Source: Nymphalis io | Taxonomy: Eukaryota > Arthropoda > Insecta > Lepidoptera > Nymphalidae | Direction: 5' to 3' | DNA length: 64,000 nt | Assembly: GCF_905147045.1 (NCBI RefSeq) | Contig: NC_065918.1 | Location: 16,306,001 to 16,370,000 of the forward strand | Shown: one piece after another, positions 26,151 to 36,960 of the stretch | Numbering within the stretch: position 1 is the first letter of the stretch | How the letters are laid out: the number at the start of each line of letters is the position of its first letter | Program-made: the position numbers and the translations under genes | Notes under the pieces: model-generated | Databases searched by the model: none | Told to the model about the DNA's origin: nothing | Seen by the model: only the letters and a program-made list of their open reading frames with translations

Positions 26151-27172
26151 AAATACGTTAGTGATATGTCAGTACACATGGGACCTTTATTGTTGTTACT
26201 CAGTTTATCTGACTATTGAGTTAACTTTAATTAAATTTAAGACGCATTTGTAGGGCCCATTGACTGTATTATGTTGTGATTTATACAGTTAATAGTTACG
26301 TATTTAGCTTATTTATGTTTTTATTTGTATTCATATTGAATGTTGAATTAAAGTATACGAATTATGAATTGAATTTACAATTGTATATGAGAAAATATGT
26401 AGAATTTTCAGTTATCTTGAAGATATTTAATAATGTTGAAATTTGAAAATGTTGGTATGTCTAAAGGAAATGAGTTTAAATATTATTTGGATGCATAATA
26501 TTATGATTAGAAAATATAATGTCATGTTCCTAATATCGCATAACTTTTGCTTGAATTAATGGAAATCCTATTTCAAAATAAATAACGACTCGGAAAATAT
26601 TTAAGTACATATCTTCGTTTGTTCCATTTTTGAAGAAATATGTTAAAAGTCTGAGCTCGGTGCTTTGAAAGAGAGAGACGAACATAATAGCTTGGTTTTG
26701 ATCAAATAAATCCTAATAAACCAGGGTTTATTTTAAAACTCAATTGTCATATAAACTAATCATGTTATTAAGGCACCGACATCGATCAATTATTTGTCAT
26801 AATATAGTCAAAATTTAGATAAACATCTGTGTTAAGAGAATAAACAAAGTCAGGGGGTATCTGATAGTTTTGTCATTTTCAATGTACAATCATTAATTAC
26901 AATCAGACAAATCACTTGCTGGCTTAAATTTATGTGTGCTTAATTGTGCTTACAAAAATTTCTTAATTTTTTTTATCTCTTTAATATCACGTCGCTTTAT
27001 ATTCCTTCAAGAAACGGTTTCAACTTGTGTAAAACTTATTATAACTTAAAGCGCTGTGCAAATATTCTGTTGTTCGTGTGTGTTCTAAAGATTTTCCACT
27101 ATAATATAACAAGACTTGCTTAAAGCGCAATCTTAGTTAAGACATTCTTGCAAAGTACTTGTAACCCTTTGA

Positions 27173-27235
27173 TAGTTTAGCCGTGAAGGCGTAACAAACT
27201 GACTTACCTACTTGCATAATATATTTACTAATTTA
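27173..27235 (+). repeat. Fragment of repeat family E
   Basis: The phrase 'agtttagccgtgaaggcgta' followed by 'acaaactgacttacctac' matches the 3' part of the repeats at 33355-33420, 52312-52514 and 59050-59245. It ends only about 40 bases before a mirr splice acceptor. Confidence 0.65.
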
Positions 27236-27275
27236 AATATTACAGCACTGTAGCTTATAACGTATTGCTTTTCAG

Positions 27276-27388
27276 AGCAACCCGTACGCGCTCAAGGAAA
27301 GTGGCGGCGAGATGTCAGCGTGGACGTCAGCAGGCCTTCAACCCTCCGGCGGCTACTACCCTTACGACCCGACTCTGGCTGCGTATGG
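27276..27388 (+). CDS. mirr: mirr exon (pre-homeodomain region)
   Basis: This 113-base exon encodes 37 residues plus two bases of a split glycine codon. Acceptor 'gcttttcag' ends at 27275; donor GG|GTAAGT follows 27388. The product reads SNPYALKESGGEMSAW, then SAGLQPSGGYYPYDPTLAAY. NPYALK and DPTLAAYG are typical of mirr-type Iroquois proteins just before the homeodomain. The phase-0 start joins the previous exon (…SPL), and the phase-2 end joins exon 35580 as GG+A, giving AAYG-YGAGYD. A 61-codon open frame in another register over this exon is a shadow. Confidence 0.93.
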
Positions 27389-29199
27389 GTAAGTCTCGTC
27401 TAATCCTTATTCCCATTGCGTACTCCCTAAGGCCTTTTGGAGTAAGATAACGCTTGCGATAGTACACCCTCGATACAACGCACTGCGAAGGGCCCATTTC
27501 AATTCACCGGATTTTATCATTTGTGCAGATGCGTTTTGTTATCGGGTTGGAGTTTTCAAATTCATTTGGTTAGATTATTAATATATATCACGTGTTTCAA
27601 TTTGGTTAAATTATAACAACGATACACCCCTTTTCATTTATAAGCGACATCTTTATTTTGTTTAAATGTTGTGTATATATACATACATATTGGACTTTCA
27701 TTTCATATTACTAAAAGTTTATATATCGAAATCGTTTATGCTTAATTATTTTCGGGACCTGTATTTTTTTATAAGGCAACGTTATAAATTGTTTAACGTA
27801 TTAAATAAATAATAAAAAAATATCGAATATAACCAAAATTGATAATATAAATAGTAATAATATTACACGAAATACAAAAAATACCATTAAACTGGTCTAT
27901 TTATTCTGTATTAATAAATAAGATAATTGGAATAAATACATTTAATATTTTTCTCATCTTAAGATAATAAGTTCCACAGTCCTTCATGACGGACTTGAAT
28001 CGTTCAGAAAAAGAAAATACATTGACATCTCGTTGTGTTTATTAACCGCAAAAACGCTACCGAGTTGAGAGACACTCTAATGTCAGAACCATTATAACTG
28101 TTAAAACCGCGTCTAAGAACGTTCCAACCTAGCATCATTATAATTCGCATCTCGTACATTTCCCATGAGCTCCATGGAATGTATCGTTGATTGAAATTGT
28201 AAAATGCTAATGTATAATCCTTTTCAAATTAACACGGCCAGACGGAGCGCTAAGTGCACGCATCGCGTTTGGCGGTGCGTGCTTGCCGCGAGGGACGGAC
28301 AACTTATCACTCCCGGTTTTCCCCCATCTCGTTTCTTTACACGACCATCGACGTGTATGACAGAGACGGATGGTGCATCCATTCCGCGCTAGGCCCTGAT
28401 TAATTCACAGTTTTTCTTCGAAAAGCAATCGCTCGACGCGTTCCGTTGACGTTTTCGGCAAACTTATCGACTTGCAGACGCGGCTACTACGTTTTGTATT
28501 GAACCTGTAACTCACATAACGCTATTGTCACGAGATGGCGCCTGTAGCCTCGTTAGAGTTGTATTGTGTAGACGTTAAATAGTTTGTTTGTATGATAACG
28601 TTGATATTAAAATAGTAGTAAACATTATACAATTATATAATTATGGTCACAATTAGTTTAGTTATGTGTAGTTGCTAAAAATATAAATGAGTTACTTATA
28701 TAATCTATTTAATTACTTATTTTATATGTGATATTTTGATGTGTGTTGCTAGTTTAGTTTAATTAAATTACTTTTTCACTATAATAGATAATAATGAAAT
28801 AATTGAATCTGTATTCTGTCATAATAAAAAGCATAAAAATACCGAACTCTGTTTATAGTTATTGCACTTTTCGAAATCACGATAAATATTGCATAAAACT
28901 ACTTGACGTTCGTACGGTGGACGATTACAATGGGTAAAATAATCATAATTATCCTGTCATAAAAAAATATGATTCCTTTCGTAACCGCTGTAAGCTAATT
29001 GTCGAACACGCAATCATAATATTTATTCATTCTGACTATTAACGCTGATAGTCGGTTGGGAATAAAAACCGTACACAACTTACGTATTCTCGCAATCTCG
29101 TTATATTTGTCAACGATTATGACTGCTATATACAAATGACAATTAGAAAATACACTATAAGAAACAAACATTCGACAGACACGGCCATAGTTATGAGCG

Positions 29200-29270
29200 T
29201 ATGACAGAAAGAGCGAAATCAGTTTTTAAATAAAGCCGCTAAACAATGTTTATAATTAAGACCGTTATAC
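29200..29270 (+). repeat. Dispersed repeat shared with 48640-48712
   Basis: 'gacagaaagagcgaaatca' is followed by 'gccgc', 'atgtttataa' and 'gaccgtta' in the same order and spacing as at 48640-48712. The similarity is clear for about 65 bases. Class unknown. Confidence 0.6.
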
Positions 29271-29749
29271 GCTATTTTGACGCTTGTGTACTCAAAATAT
29301 CATAATTATTTTAATCAATATCGCATATCACTTTCTGACATTTTATGTCCTTCGTCGAATTTTGATTTAATATATAATATTGCAACATTGGGCATCTTTC
29401 TATTGTATTTTTTATATTCGAATAGATCGAAATGGTCATAAAATAACATTATTTATTATTCAACAATTAATCCTCTCGAAAACGAATTCTTTATTGAATT
29501 AATAAAATATTTCTATCTCAATAAGTTTCTACGATTATTACGATTACTAAATATGATGAGTGTTTTTAGTAATGACACTTCAATATTTTCTATATGAAAT
29601 TGATATCATTAAAATTATCCTCATAGGTGATAACACCGAAATCTGTTGAGCTATTCTTATGTACAAACCCGAAACGCATCACAGGACATGATCGTGTAAT
29701 GTCAGAATTTCATACGAGACATTGACAACAATAATAATAATATTTAAAG

Positions 29750-29917
29750 CACACGTGAAGAGGCATCTTGCGGGCCGGCAAGGTGAAGGCGGCTAGTGCA
29801 GAACGTTTTTCCCGTCTGTACTGGCCGTCGTCGCGTTTGGACTCTACTACCACTTACCATCAGGTGGAGTAGAGTAATTTGCCCTCCCGGCGAATATAAA
29901 AAAAAAAAAACACACGT
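29750..29917 (+). repeat. GC-rich poly-A-tailed repeat (family F)
   Basis: Contains 'cttgcgggccggcaaggtg', 'tggccgtcgtcgcgtttgg' and 'taccacttaccatcagg', ending in an A run (about 29897-29910). A 7-base duplication CACACGT lies at 29750-29756 and 29911-29917. A reverse-oriented relative occupies 63838-63985. Confidence 0.85.
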
Positions 29918-30172
29918 ATCACGTCAATTTTCAACATTTCACGTGTGACATACGACTGACAGAAAACATTCCTCTTTTGAAATCGATTAATTGTCTCAAA
30001 ATCAAGGAGAAATATTTGCAGCAAATGCCTCTTATACGAGTAATATATTTGCAGAGTAAGACTGTCTTGGATCTTCTGTTGGTTCAATAAGTCACAATTT
30101 ATGTATATTTTTAATTTATTTGAATAAATTCAATATACTGGCCGCATTTGCCATTTTTATGAGCGACTTAAT

Positions 30173-30487
30173 CCGTAACAGCCTGTGAATGTCCCACTGC
30201 TGGGCTAAAGGCCTCCTCTCCTCTTTTTGAGGAGAAGGTTTGGAGCTTATTCCACCACGCTGCTCCAATGCGGGTTGGTGGAATACACATGTGGCAGAAT
30301 TTCAGTGAAATTAGACACATGCAGGTTTCCTCACGATGTTTTCCTTCACCGTAAAGCACGAGATGAATTATAATCGCAAATTAAGCACATGAAAATTCAG
30401 TGGTGCTTGCCCGGGTTTGAACCCACGATCATCGGTTAGGATTCCCGCGTTCTTACCACTGGGCCATCTCGGCTTTCACTTTTTTTC
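30173..30487 (-). repeat. Metulj-like SINE, full length
   Basis: Reverse-oriented full copy from 'aacagcctgtgaatgtccca' to the tRNA-like head 'gggccatctcggctt'. It has the longest target duplication in the window, ATGAGCGACTTAAT at 30159-30172 and 30488-30501, with no mismatch. Confidence 0.95.
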
Positions 30488-31043
30488 ATGAGCGACTTAA
30501 TAGTGCGACCTAATTGACAGCGTTAGTGAGTTGTCAATCTTCGATCTCCTTTCGATTTTATCCTTTTAAATATCACATTTGACCGAATCGGTGTGTCATT
30601 TTACTTCTAATTTAATCTATAAAACGTAATTGGTAAGTATTCTTCTTTGTCCTAAGGCACGGTCCTGAGACGTAATATCATGTTGACATCTTATTTTTGA
30701 AGTAAGAACGCGAACACATTCTAAGTTTAAAAAATGATTACAACTAATAAAATGTTTTATTTTAATTGAAAAATAAAAAACACAAATGGTAAGAATATAT
30801 ATATCATGCATTTTCTCTTAATAATTATAGATAGGTACTTAAAAAATATATACATATGTCTATAGTTAAAAAAAAATAAACTATAAAAAAACTTACACAA
30901 AAAGCTACATAAAAATGTTTATTAAAAAATTTATATTATTTATTTTTTATTTTTCAGTTCAAAAAATAATATTAAATTGAAATCGAGTTATTCGGAATTT
31001 AGACTATAACAAATGTTATCAAAGCACATATGTCAGTTATTTC

Positions 31044-31080
31044 TCTTTCACAACAGAAATTTTATTTCTGTTGTGAAAGA
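31044..31080. repeat. Perfect 17-bp hairpin with 3-base loop
   Basis: Left arm 31044-31060 (TCTTTCACAACAGAAAT) and right arm 31064-31080 are exact reverse complements around a TTT loop. The arms are mixed sequence, not simple AT. A TA-rich run follows at 31081-31100. Confidence 0.9.
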
Positions 31081-31639
31081 TTATATTATATATATATATA
31101 GATATTTTAAATACCGTAAAAATTTAAAATAAATCCTTTTAATAATATTAATTATTACATTTCGAATGTCATGTATATATTTTCATACTGAATTATGTTT
31201 TAAACTATTTCTCAAAGATTTTCGAAAGAGAATTTCGCAGTAATTAAAAATAATTCCTCGTCACACAAATAAATTAAGCTGTTTAAGATGTACATTAAAT
31301 ATTCTGTTATAACTGTATAGTAGTTAATAATATCACTAGGTTTTAAAATCGTATAAATAAATAGTTGATTAATTATTATCAAATAAATATTTAATTTATT
31401 TTGTATTTTTAAGTATACATTTTTGGATTTAATATAATAATATATTTTTTTTCTTAATACTAAATAATCAAACTCTAAAAAAATGTTTCAAAAGCATCCC
31501 AATATCAATTATGAAATATTATTATATTTCACGACGACAGAACGTTCCTTAACAATTTCTTTTTATAGTTAAACCATTTTTTGTAACATAATTGCTACGC
31601 AAATCGCCTGTAACATGTACAAAATAACAACAAATTAAA

Positions 31640-33080
31640 TAACCAATAAATAAGATCTCTAACGGACGCAATGAATATTCAAATGAAGAATAACGACATC
31701 CCCACTACTTAATACCAAGTGTCTATCGTAAAGATAAACTCATAGAACTGTCATAACAACGTATTATGTGGACGCATCAATTAAACGCTCCACGGCGTAC
31801 TTGAAAATTTATCCGCTCATGAATCACACTGGAATTGGTCAAAAATAAGAACAAATAATTATACATCAAAGCGGAGTTATGCTGACAATTCGGCTCCACT
31901 CGACTTAATATATAGCAGGCGGTGCGTTACAATCTAAAAATAATTAGGAGCGACATTAATTTTTATGCGTAAAAAAGAGAGTGATGGCATCGGGCGCGGC
32001 GCACGGAAATACACTGATCTATCGCTCCCGACATCGGTCGATTGTTTCATGCATAGAGGATGATCGAGCGACGCCTTACCCGTCTAACAAAAACAATCGT
32101 GACAAAAAAAAAACGAACAACGTACGTAAAAAATATACATGTAAACATTACTCGTTCACAGATTTAATCGTTGTATATTCATATCAGAGCGAAAACTTCA
32201 AGTGTCTCATAAAACGTAGTCGGGTAATAAGTTAGACGGGCCAAGTACGCTGAAAAGCGTAGAACAACAAAAGTTGTCGGCGACGTAGACTTCAGTGGAG
32301 TATTGTTAGCGTATTATTCGGAACAGCCTGTAATCTGCCACGGATGCCGCGCGCCGAAATGAAAAATTACTTGGCTATTTTTAACAAGTCTCGAGTACAA
32401 AACCGTACAAAAATTAGAGAAAAGAGACGAGAAGCACTTGTACCGCACCATTGAGATCAAAATAAGCAGGAAATTACATCGCTCGGGGCTCCCGGCTGAG
32501 GGAATTATTTGTGAGCCAACGATTTGGACCGTTAAATTTTAAATAAACCAAATAAGGAACGGTCGTTAGCGAGATGCGTCTCTAAGCGACGCTTTTCAGG
32601 ATCATTTTTTACTCTAACAAATATCACGGCTTCGCTCGATTGAGACTCAACGTAGCCGATGCGTCGCGTCGACTCGGTCGCGGCAATAAATCTACGCAAT
32701 GGGGATAGTGCGTTAAAATCGACTGTAATTGTTATTAATCGAGTTGGTGAGGTATCGGTTCCGACTTCGATGAACTCTACAGGGAATAATCGAGTGATCG
32801 AAGCGTAGATGTAAATTGCTCGGTGTTACGATTGCTAATTCTAATCCGTGCGAAAGCTCAGGGGGAGGGATGTAGGAGGCTGTATTACTTATTTACTCTG
32901 GTACATAGTTGAGGCGGGAGGGCACGTGGGCCACAAGCCCCCGGGCACGTAAGCCTCCGATACAGGATTGAACGCACTCAAATATGTAACGTTCGCCCCG
33001 ACCGCCGACCACCCGACCGCAATCGTTTCCAAATACTTGTCTATTCAATTTTACTCTATTACGGCTCGTTTTACTCGGTT
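31640..33080. promoter_or_regulatory. Large candidate enhancer island
   Basis: About 1.4 kb of unique, GC-richer DNA flanked by very AT-rich sequence on both sides. No exon-like open frame with a recognisable domain and no repeat identity. Motif-like elements include AATTATTT and TTTAATCG near homeodomain cores and several TCGC/CGCGA-rich segments around 32640-32700. It is the longest such block in the gene, 2.5-4 kb upstream of the homeodomain exon. Confidence 0.42.
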
Positions 33081-33354
33081 TTTACGATATCTGTTTTTTA
33101 TTGGATAACTTATATATAATACAAATATAAAGCCTTCATTGTAAATGTACTTTAAAATAAATATTTTTATATAGGTAATACATTTATGTAAATATACCAT
33201 ATAATTTTGCGTATAATATAAATATTTATTATACTTTAAGCGTACGCTTACTACAAGAATAGTTTATAAAGCTTATAAAGCGAATTAGGTAATAATATTT
33301 TTCAGCTATTTCGAATAATTTGCAAAACCAAAATAATTTCAAATTATTGCTCAA

Positions 33355-33420
33355 AAAATGGTTTAGCCGTGAAAGCGTAACAAACAGACTTGCTTTCTCA
33401 TTTATAATATGAGTATAGAT
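33355..33420 (+). repeat. Fragment of repeat family E
   Basis: 'tggtttagccgtgaaagcgt' then 'aacaaacagacttgc' and 'ttataatatgagtatagat' is the terminal segment of the repeats at 52312-52514 and 59050-59245. Confidence 0.7.
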
Positions 33421-33525
33421 GAAGCCAAAATAGTCATTGACATGACAATTTAAATGCAATAATAATTTACTTGATCTGTCTATATTAATATATAAAGTCG
33501 TGCGTCGTCAGAGTTAAATTATACC

Positions 33526-33712
33526 TCCAGGTATCCAGGTTGGTGAATGCACATGTGATCGATTTGCATCCCACTCATTCACGTATCTTCACGACGTTTT
33601 CTTTCGCCATGAAAAGAATCAATAACAGAAATTATGCACAAAAACACTATTGCTTGCCCTTTGGACTAGGAGTTTTTCGTTAAGATTTATGAGTAAATGG
33701 ACTCTCTCTATA
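33526..33712 (-). repeat. Diverged Metulj-like SINE
   Basis: Order of eroded blocks: 'ccaggttggtgaatgcacat', 'atcttcacgacgttttcttt', 'aaattatgcacaaaa', 'ttgcttgccctttgg' and 'cgttaagatttatga'. It matches the reverse orientation of the common SINE with many substitutions. Confidence 0.65.
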
Positions 33713-34496
33713 CTTAAAATATACTTGCAACCCTATAAATTAATATTAATTAAATAAAAAAAATCCTAGTCGAAGTCTTGTATACCCACAAGATAAGTTC
33801 TAAGATTTATTCTTCTATACATCCAAACATTTATTCCTTCTATCGCTCGCTTACCTAATAGTTAAAATCTTTTTTGTTGTTAAAAAAATGTGTCACTTAA
33901 TTTTTATGATTTGGGACTACAAAATTCCAACTGACTAAATCATTGACTTATTCTATCCGACATGTAAAATCTTTTGTTTATCTGTTTTAAAATTAGATGT
34001 CACTTAGCTCGTTTTGTTTCCAACAAAATAGAAATACGCGTCGTGAAATCTATATTAATTAGACGGCTTAGTGTTGTCTCGCAGCGCCTTAAGCGCTGAT
34101 AGCTGAATCCCATGAATGAAGCGTACAGCGTTAAGCGCTGTATTTCACGTTTTAACCGCTGTCTTCGCCTGCTGTAGATTTCTGAAGAGCTTATTCGTGT
34201 AAAACTAAAGCGGTCTGGTTTCAGCGGCTTTGTGTGGGTATGCCTTTGTCTGATACATTAATACGTTCTGATGCGCTTTTAGTTGAGTGTTTTTAGAATG
34301 GACACATAAATAATATTATTTTAAATTGTGCCCATTCGACATTAATAGTCTTAAGGTTGTTGTGAAAATACGTGTATATATTTGTATATAGGTAGGTATA
34401 GGTATATATTAGGGACATTAATAAATAATTTATACAGAATAAAAAAATATTCATTTAATATAACTGCAATAAATTTTACCTTTCGCAAGTACATCG

Positions 34497-34680
34497 GCCA
34501 TTTTAATTAGTTTTTTGAAATTCGATCGCGTCACCAGCCTGTAACCGGTGTCCGCGCAAGATGGCGTCCCTATCGATCGAACACTTACGCCCATATTCTA
34601 CCCACGCTTGCGCTGCAACGCCCTGATGCATCGAGGTGCAAAATCCCGCCCTCGACTGACAAACTAGTGGGACTCTTTAA
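34497..34680. promoter_or_regulatory. Candidate Polycomb-type or enhancer island
   Basis: Compact unique block with a GCCAT core at 34497-34501 next to TTTTAATTAG, and a reverse core ATGGC at 34561-34565 within 'caagatggcgtccc'. GCCAT is the Pho core. Insect Iroquois genes are known Polycomb targets, but whether this block acts so is inference from two short motifs. Confidence 0.28.
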
Positions 34681-34869
34681 TTTTTTTAACTGTCACTTTT
34701 TAAACTTCGAAACGTCTTAATAACAAATAAACATAGTTAAAATTGTAATTTACTTGTAAGAAGGTTTATTTTCATCCTGTGATACAAGAAAATGTTTATC
34801 CATAAAGATTTATTATTGTCTATTTTATATAGCGACCGTAATATTAAATCAAAGCGTCACAACACCAAC

Positions 34870-35260
34870 AAATGGTTCCAGAGTCGCGAATCTCATTCGT
34901 ATCACGTGCGGAAACGGTCTTCGAAGTTATCCGATACTAAACCCTGCAACCGCCTCACAAGGCATCAATTTGCGTGTGAACGAAGCAGGTCGGGGCCATT
35001 TTTTAACTATTTTCACGCGCGGAACCTATTTATTGGGCCCTTTAGACCGCGCCTTTGTCATGTCGAGAAAATCGAAGTCAGGTACGCTCCGCCTGGGGGA
35101 TTGGAACGTTTCGCCACAATTACGTTCAGAATGTGGATGCAAATGGCAACGTGGGCTTAAAAACTGCTCTTAACGCGAAACCGCCGCAGCCGGGCTTTAT
35201 TTTTGCTGCCGTTACGTTATCTATTGCCTCCAATAAAACGCCTATCTGTTACGAATTGAA
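34870..35260. promoter_or_regulatory. Unique GC-richer block upstream of homeodomain exon
   Basis: Non-repetitive DNA with a CACGTG E-box near 34904 and several open frames of 67-129 codons in overlapping registers, none with a recognisable domain. Such multi-frame openness suggests low stop density rather than coding. Confidence 0.25.
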
Positions 35261-35549
35261 AAGTCCTTTTATTGAAAGCTGCGAACATTCCGACGTATTT
35301 TTTATCAACGCTAAATGTTTGTTAAATGCACGACCGCTGGAAAACGTTTTTGACATTAACTCTTCCATGTTTCCCTTTTGGGTTCGTTTTCAAAGCTTTT
35401 ACATTCCGAATGTTTATTACTCTTACATTTTCGGTTACATTTAAATAATTTAACATATCTAAATGAATTTGGAAAATTCCGCTCGATGCAATTAAATTAT
35501 TATTGTTTGCTGCGAATTTATGAAAGGCCAGAAGCGTTATTTTTTTTAG

Positions 35550-35579
35550 GTATATGGATAAAGTTGTGTTTGTCGACAG
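35550..35579 (+). CDS. mirr: Alternative 5' extension of mirr homeodomain exon
   Basis: A strong acceptor, an uninterrupted T run followed by AG at 35548-35549, lies exactly 30 bases upstream of the acceptor at 35579. Splicing there completes the same glycine codon (GG+G) and adds ten in-frame codons, YMDKVVFVDR, just before YGAGYD. The downstream acceptor 'gtttgtcgacag' has a much poorer pyrimidine tract, so the upstream one could be the main site. Whether one or both are used needs transcript evidence. The conserved Iroquois sequence AAYG-YGAGYDL as I know it favours the downstream site. Confidence 0.45.
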
Positions 35580-35887
35580 ATATGGTGCTGGGTACGATTT
35601 AGCAGCCAGGCGAAAAAACGCGACACGAGAGTCGACTGCTACGCTCAAGGCGTGGTTGAACGAGCACAAGAAAAATCCTTACCCAACTAAGGGCGAGAAG
35701 ATAATGCTCGCGATCATCACGAAGATGACCCTCACACAAGTGTCAACATGGTTCGCGAACGCGCGCCGACGTCTCAAGAAGGAAAACAAGATGACGTGGG
35801 AGCCGAAGAACAAGACCGATGATGACGACGATACGATGCTCTCCGACGAGGAGAAGGAACAAGAGGATAAAATAAAAACTAACAAAG
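35580..35887 (+). CDS. mirr: mirr exon encoding the TALE homeodomain
   Basis: The exon encodes 102 codons flanked by split codons: one base completes glycine from the previous exon, and the last G starts an aspartate finished in the next. The product is a nuclear DNA-binding transcription factor of the Iroquois family, which in insects patterns eye, thorax and ovary. Exon residues 10-68 form the homeodomain: RRKNATRESTATLKAW (helix 1), NPYPTKGEK with the three-residue TALE insertion, helix 2, and recognition helix VSTWFANARRRLKK with Asn60 of the exon as the invariant homeodomain Asn51. MTWEPKNKTDDDDD (aspartates 35818-35832) and SDEEKEQEDK follow as an acidic tail. YDLAARRKNATRESTATL and WEPKNKT favour mirr over ara/caup, which as I recall carry different text here. 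The donor AAAG|GTTCGT is non-ideal but phase-consistent (phase 1). Unspliced reading continues only to a stop at 35947. Confidence 0.97.
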
Positions 35888-36219
35888 GTTCGTTGCGTTC
35901 GATCTCTTTTCCAACGTTTGACAGTCAAATTCCGAAGCGGTTATGCTAATTGATCGCTCCTCTAGTTGAGCCAACGTACACCGATTCGGATTGACCGCCG
36001 AATGTTGATTCAGTCTCGATACTTCTATCTGCGCATATATATATAATTTGTAACCATGTGCTGCTATGCGACGTGACTGTATGTATACCATTTTATAAGA
36101 TTGTTGATGTGCCTTTGCGAATGCAAATCGATTGTGCCAACTTAACTGTGTACTTTATTGATGCGTGTAATTTCAAGTTCGGTTCGAGACATTGCTGAAC
36201 GCTCAAATTGCTTTAATTT

Positions 36220-36960
36220 TGTCGGTGTATAAATCGTCGAGTGAATTGGCATAACCCGGTCGAGGGCCGGAGGGTGTGCGGGACCCGGAGAGGAGGCCGG
36301 GGGGGTGGGGAGAGGGCGTGTGACGGGAGGGGGGCCGGTCTCAGGCGTGTAACTGTGCGTAACCGCTCCTCGCTGCCGGATTTCCTATTTGTAGTAAAGT
36401 GGGCGGCGCCTGGGCTCAAATTTCATATAACGCTTCTTCCGTTTGTAGGTACAGGCCGACGGAGGTCGCATTCAGCTTGTCTGACGATCTGCCCTACTTC
36501 ATGTTCTTGCCAAAGGATTTGTCGGGTTCGTCGATCGTTTCTTTTATGACATTCGGTTGAACGTAAGTAGGAACGGTTCGGGGGATTTATAATGTTTATC
36601 GTTTCAAAACAATATCTCTTTCATTTCTCGTTCGTGAATAGAAAAATTTTTAATGCGTTCGGCAGTAAAATACAGACGTGGGGTGGTTTAGCGCGAAGTG
36701 GTTTTTAGTTGCGGTTGTCAACGACATAAATAAGGAATTGTCGTGGTCGATTCGGGATTTCGAAATCCACGGGGTTAATGGATCGGGGGTGCGTCGCGTC
36801 ACGGCTAACAATCGCCATACGTCGTATAATGAAACCACTTCGGACAGAAGCGCACTCGGTACGCGCGCCGCCTCAAACGCCGCTCGGGGTCATAAAATAT
36901 CAAATAATAACAGGAGTGTCGATGCCGATGAAACACTAACACGTGTCATTCTCTGGAAGA
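36220..36960. promoter_or_regulatory. Candidate regulatory island after homeodomain exon
   Basis: Includes the most G-rich patch of the window (36250-36340, runs of GGGG) and a second block to 36960. Open frames of 62-102 codons on both strands lack recognisable domains. Possible intronic enhancer; composition-based. Confidence 0.33.

Larger units (their letters stand above)
3148..27275 (+). other. mirr: 24-kb mirr intron
   Basis: The intron joins a phase-0 donor (GTGAGT) to a phase-0 acceptor ('gcttttcag'). It holds candidate regulatory islands (3480-4650, 10360-11290, 13620-14640, 21600-23230, 25790-26150), SINEs, a decayed LINE and long AT-rich filler. Smaller stretches at about 6480-6790 and 8560-8720 also look less AT-biased and are not repeats. 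Open frames of 60-186 codons inside it show no protein family and are treated as chance. Confidence 0.85.
27389..35579 (+). other. mirr: 8.2-kb mirr intron before the homeodomain exon
   Basis: Donor GTAAGT at 27389; acceptor at 35579 or, alternatively, at 35549. Contents: a GC-richer patch at 28230-28560, one SINE (30173-30487), a short GC-rich retroposed repeat (29750-29917), a perfect hairpin (31044-31080), the large 31640-33080 island, repeat fragments at 33355-33712, and further unique GC-richer DNA at 34497-35260. Confidence 0.85.

Noticed and set aside
34792..35444. Overlapping open frames of 122, 67 and 129 codons
   Set aside because: Three registers are open at once in low-stop intronic sequence, and none encodes a domain or connects in phase to mirr exons.
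35888..35949. Extension of the homeodomain exon to the stop at 35947
   Set aside because: The phase-1 donor at 35888 joins perfectly to the 40181 exon carrying the Iro box. The read-through peptide has no family similarity. An intron-retention isoform is not excluded.
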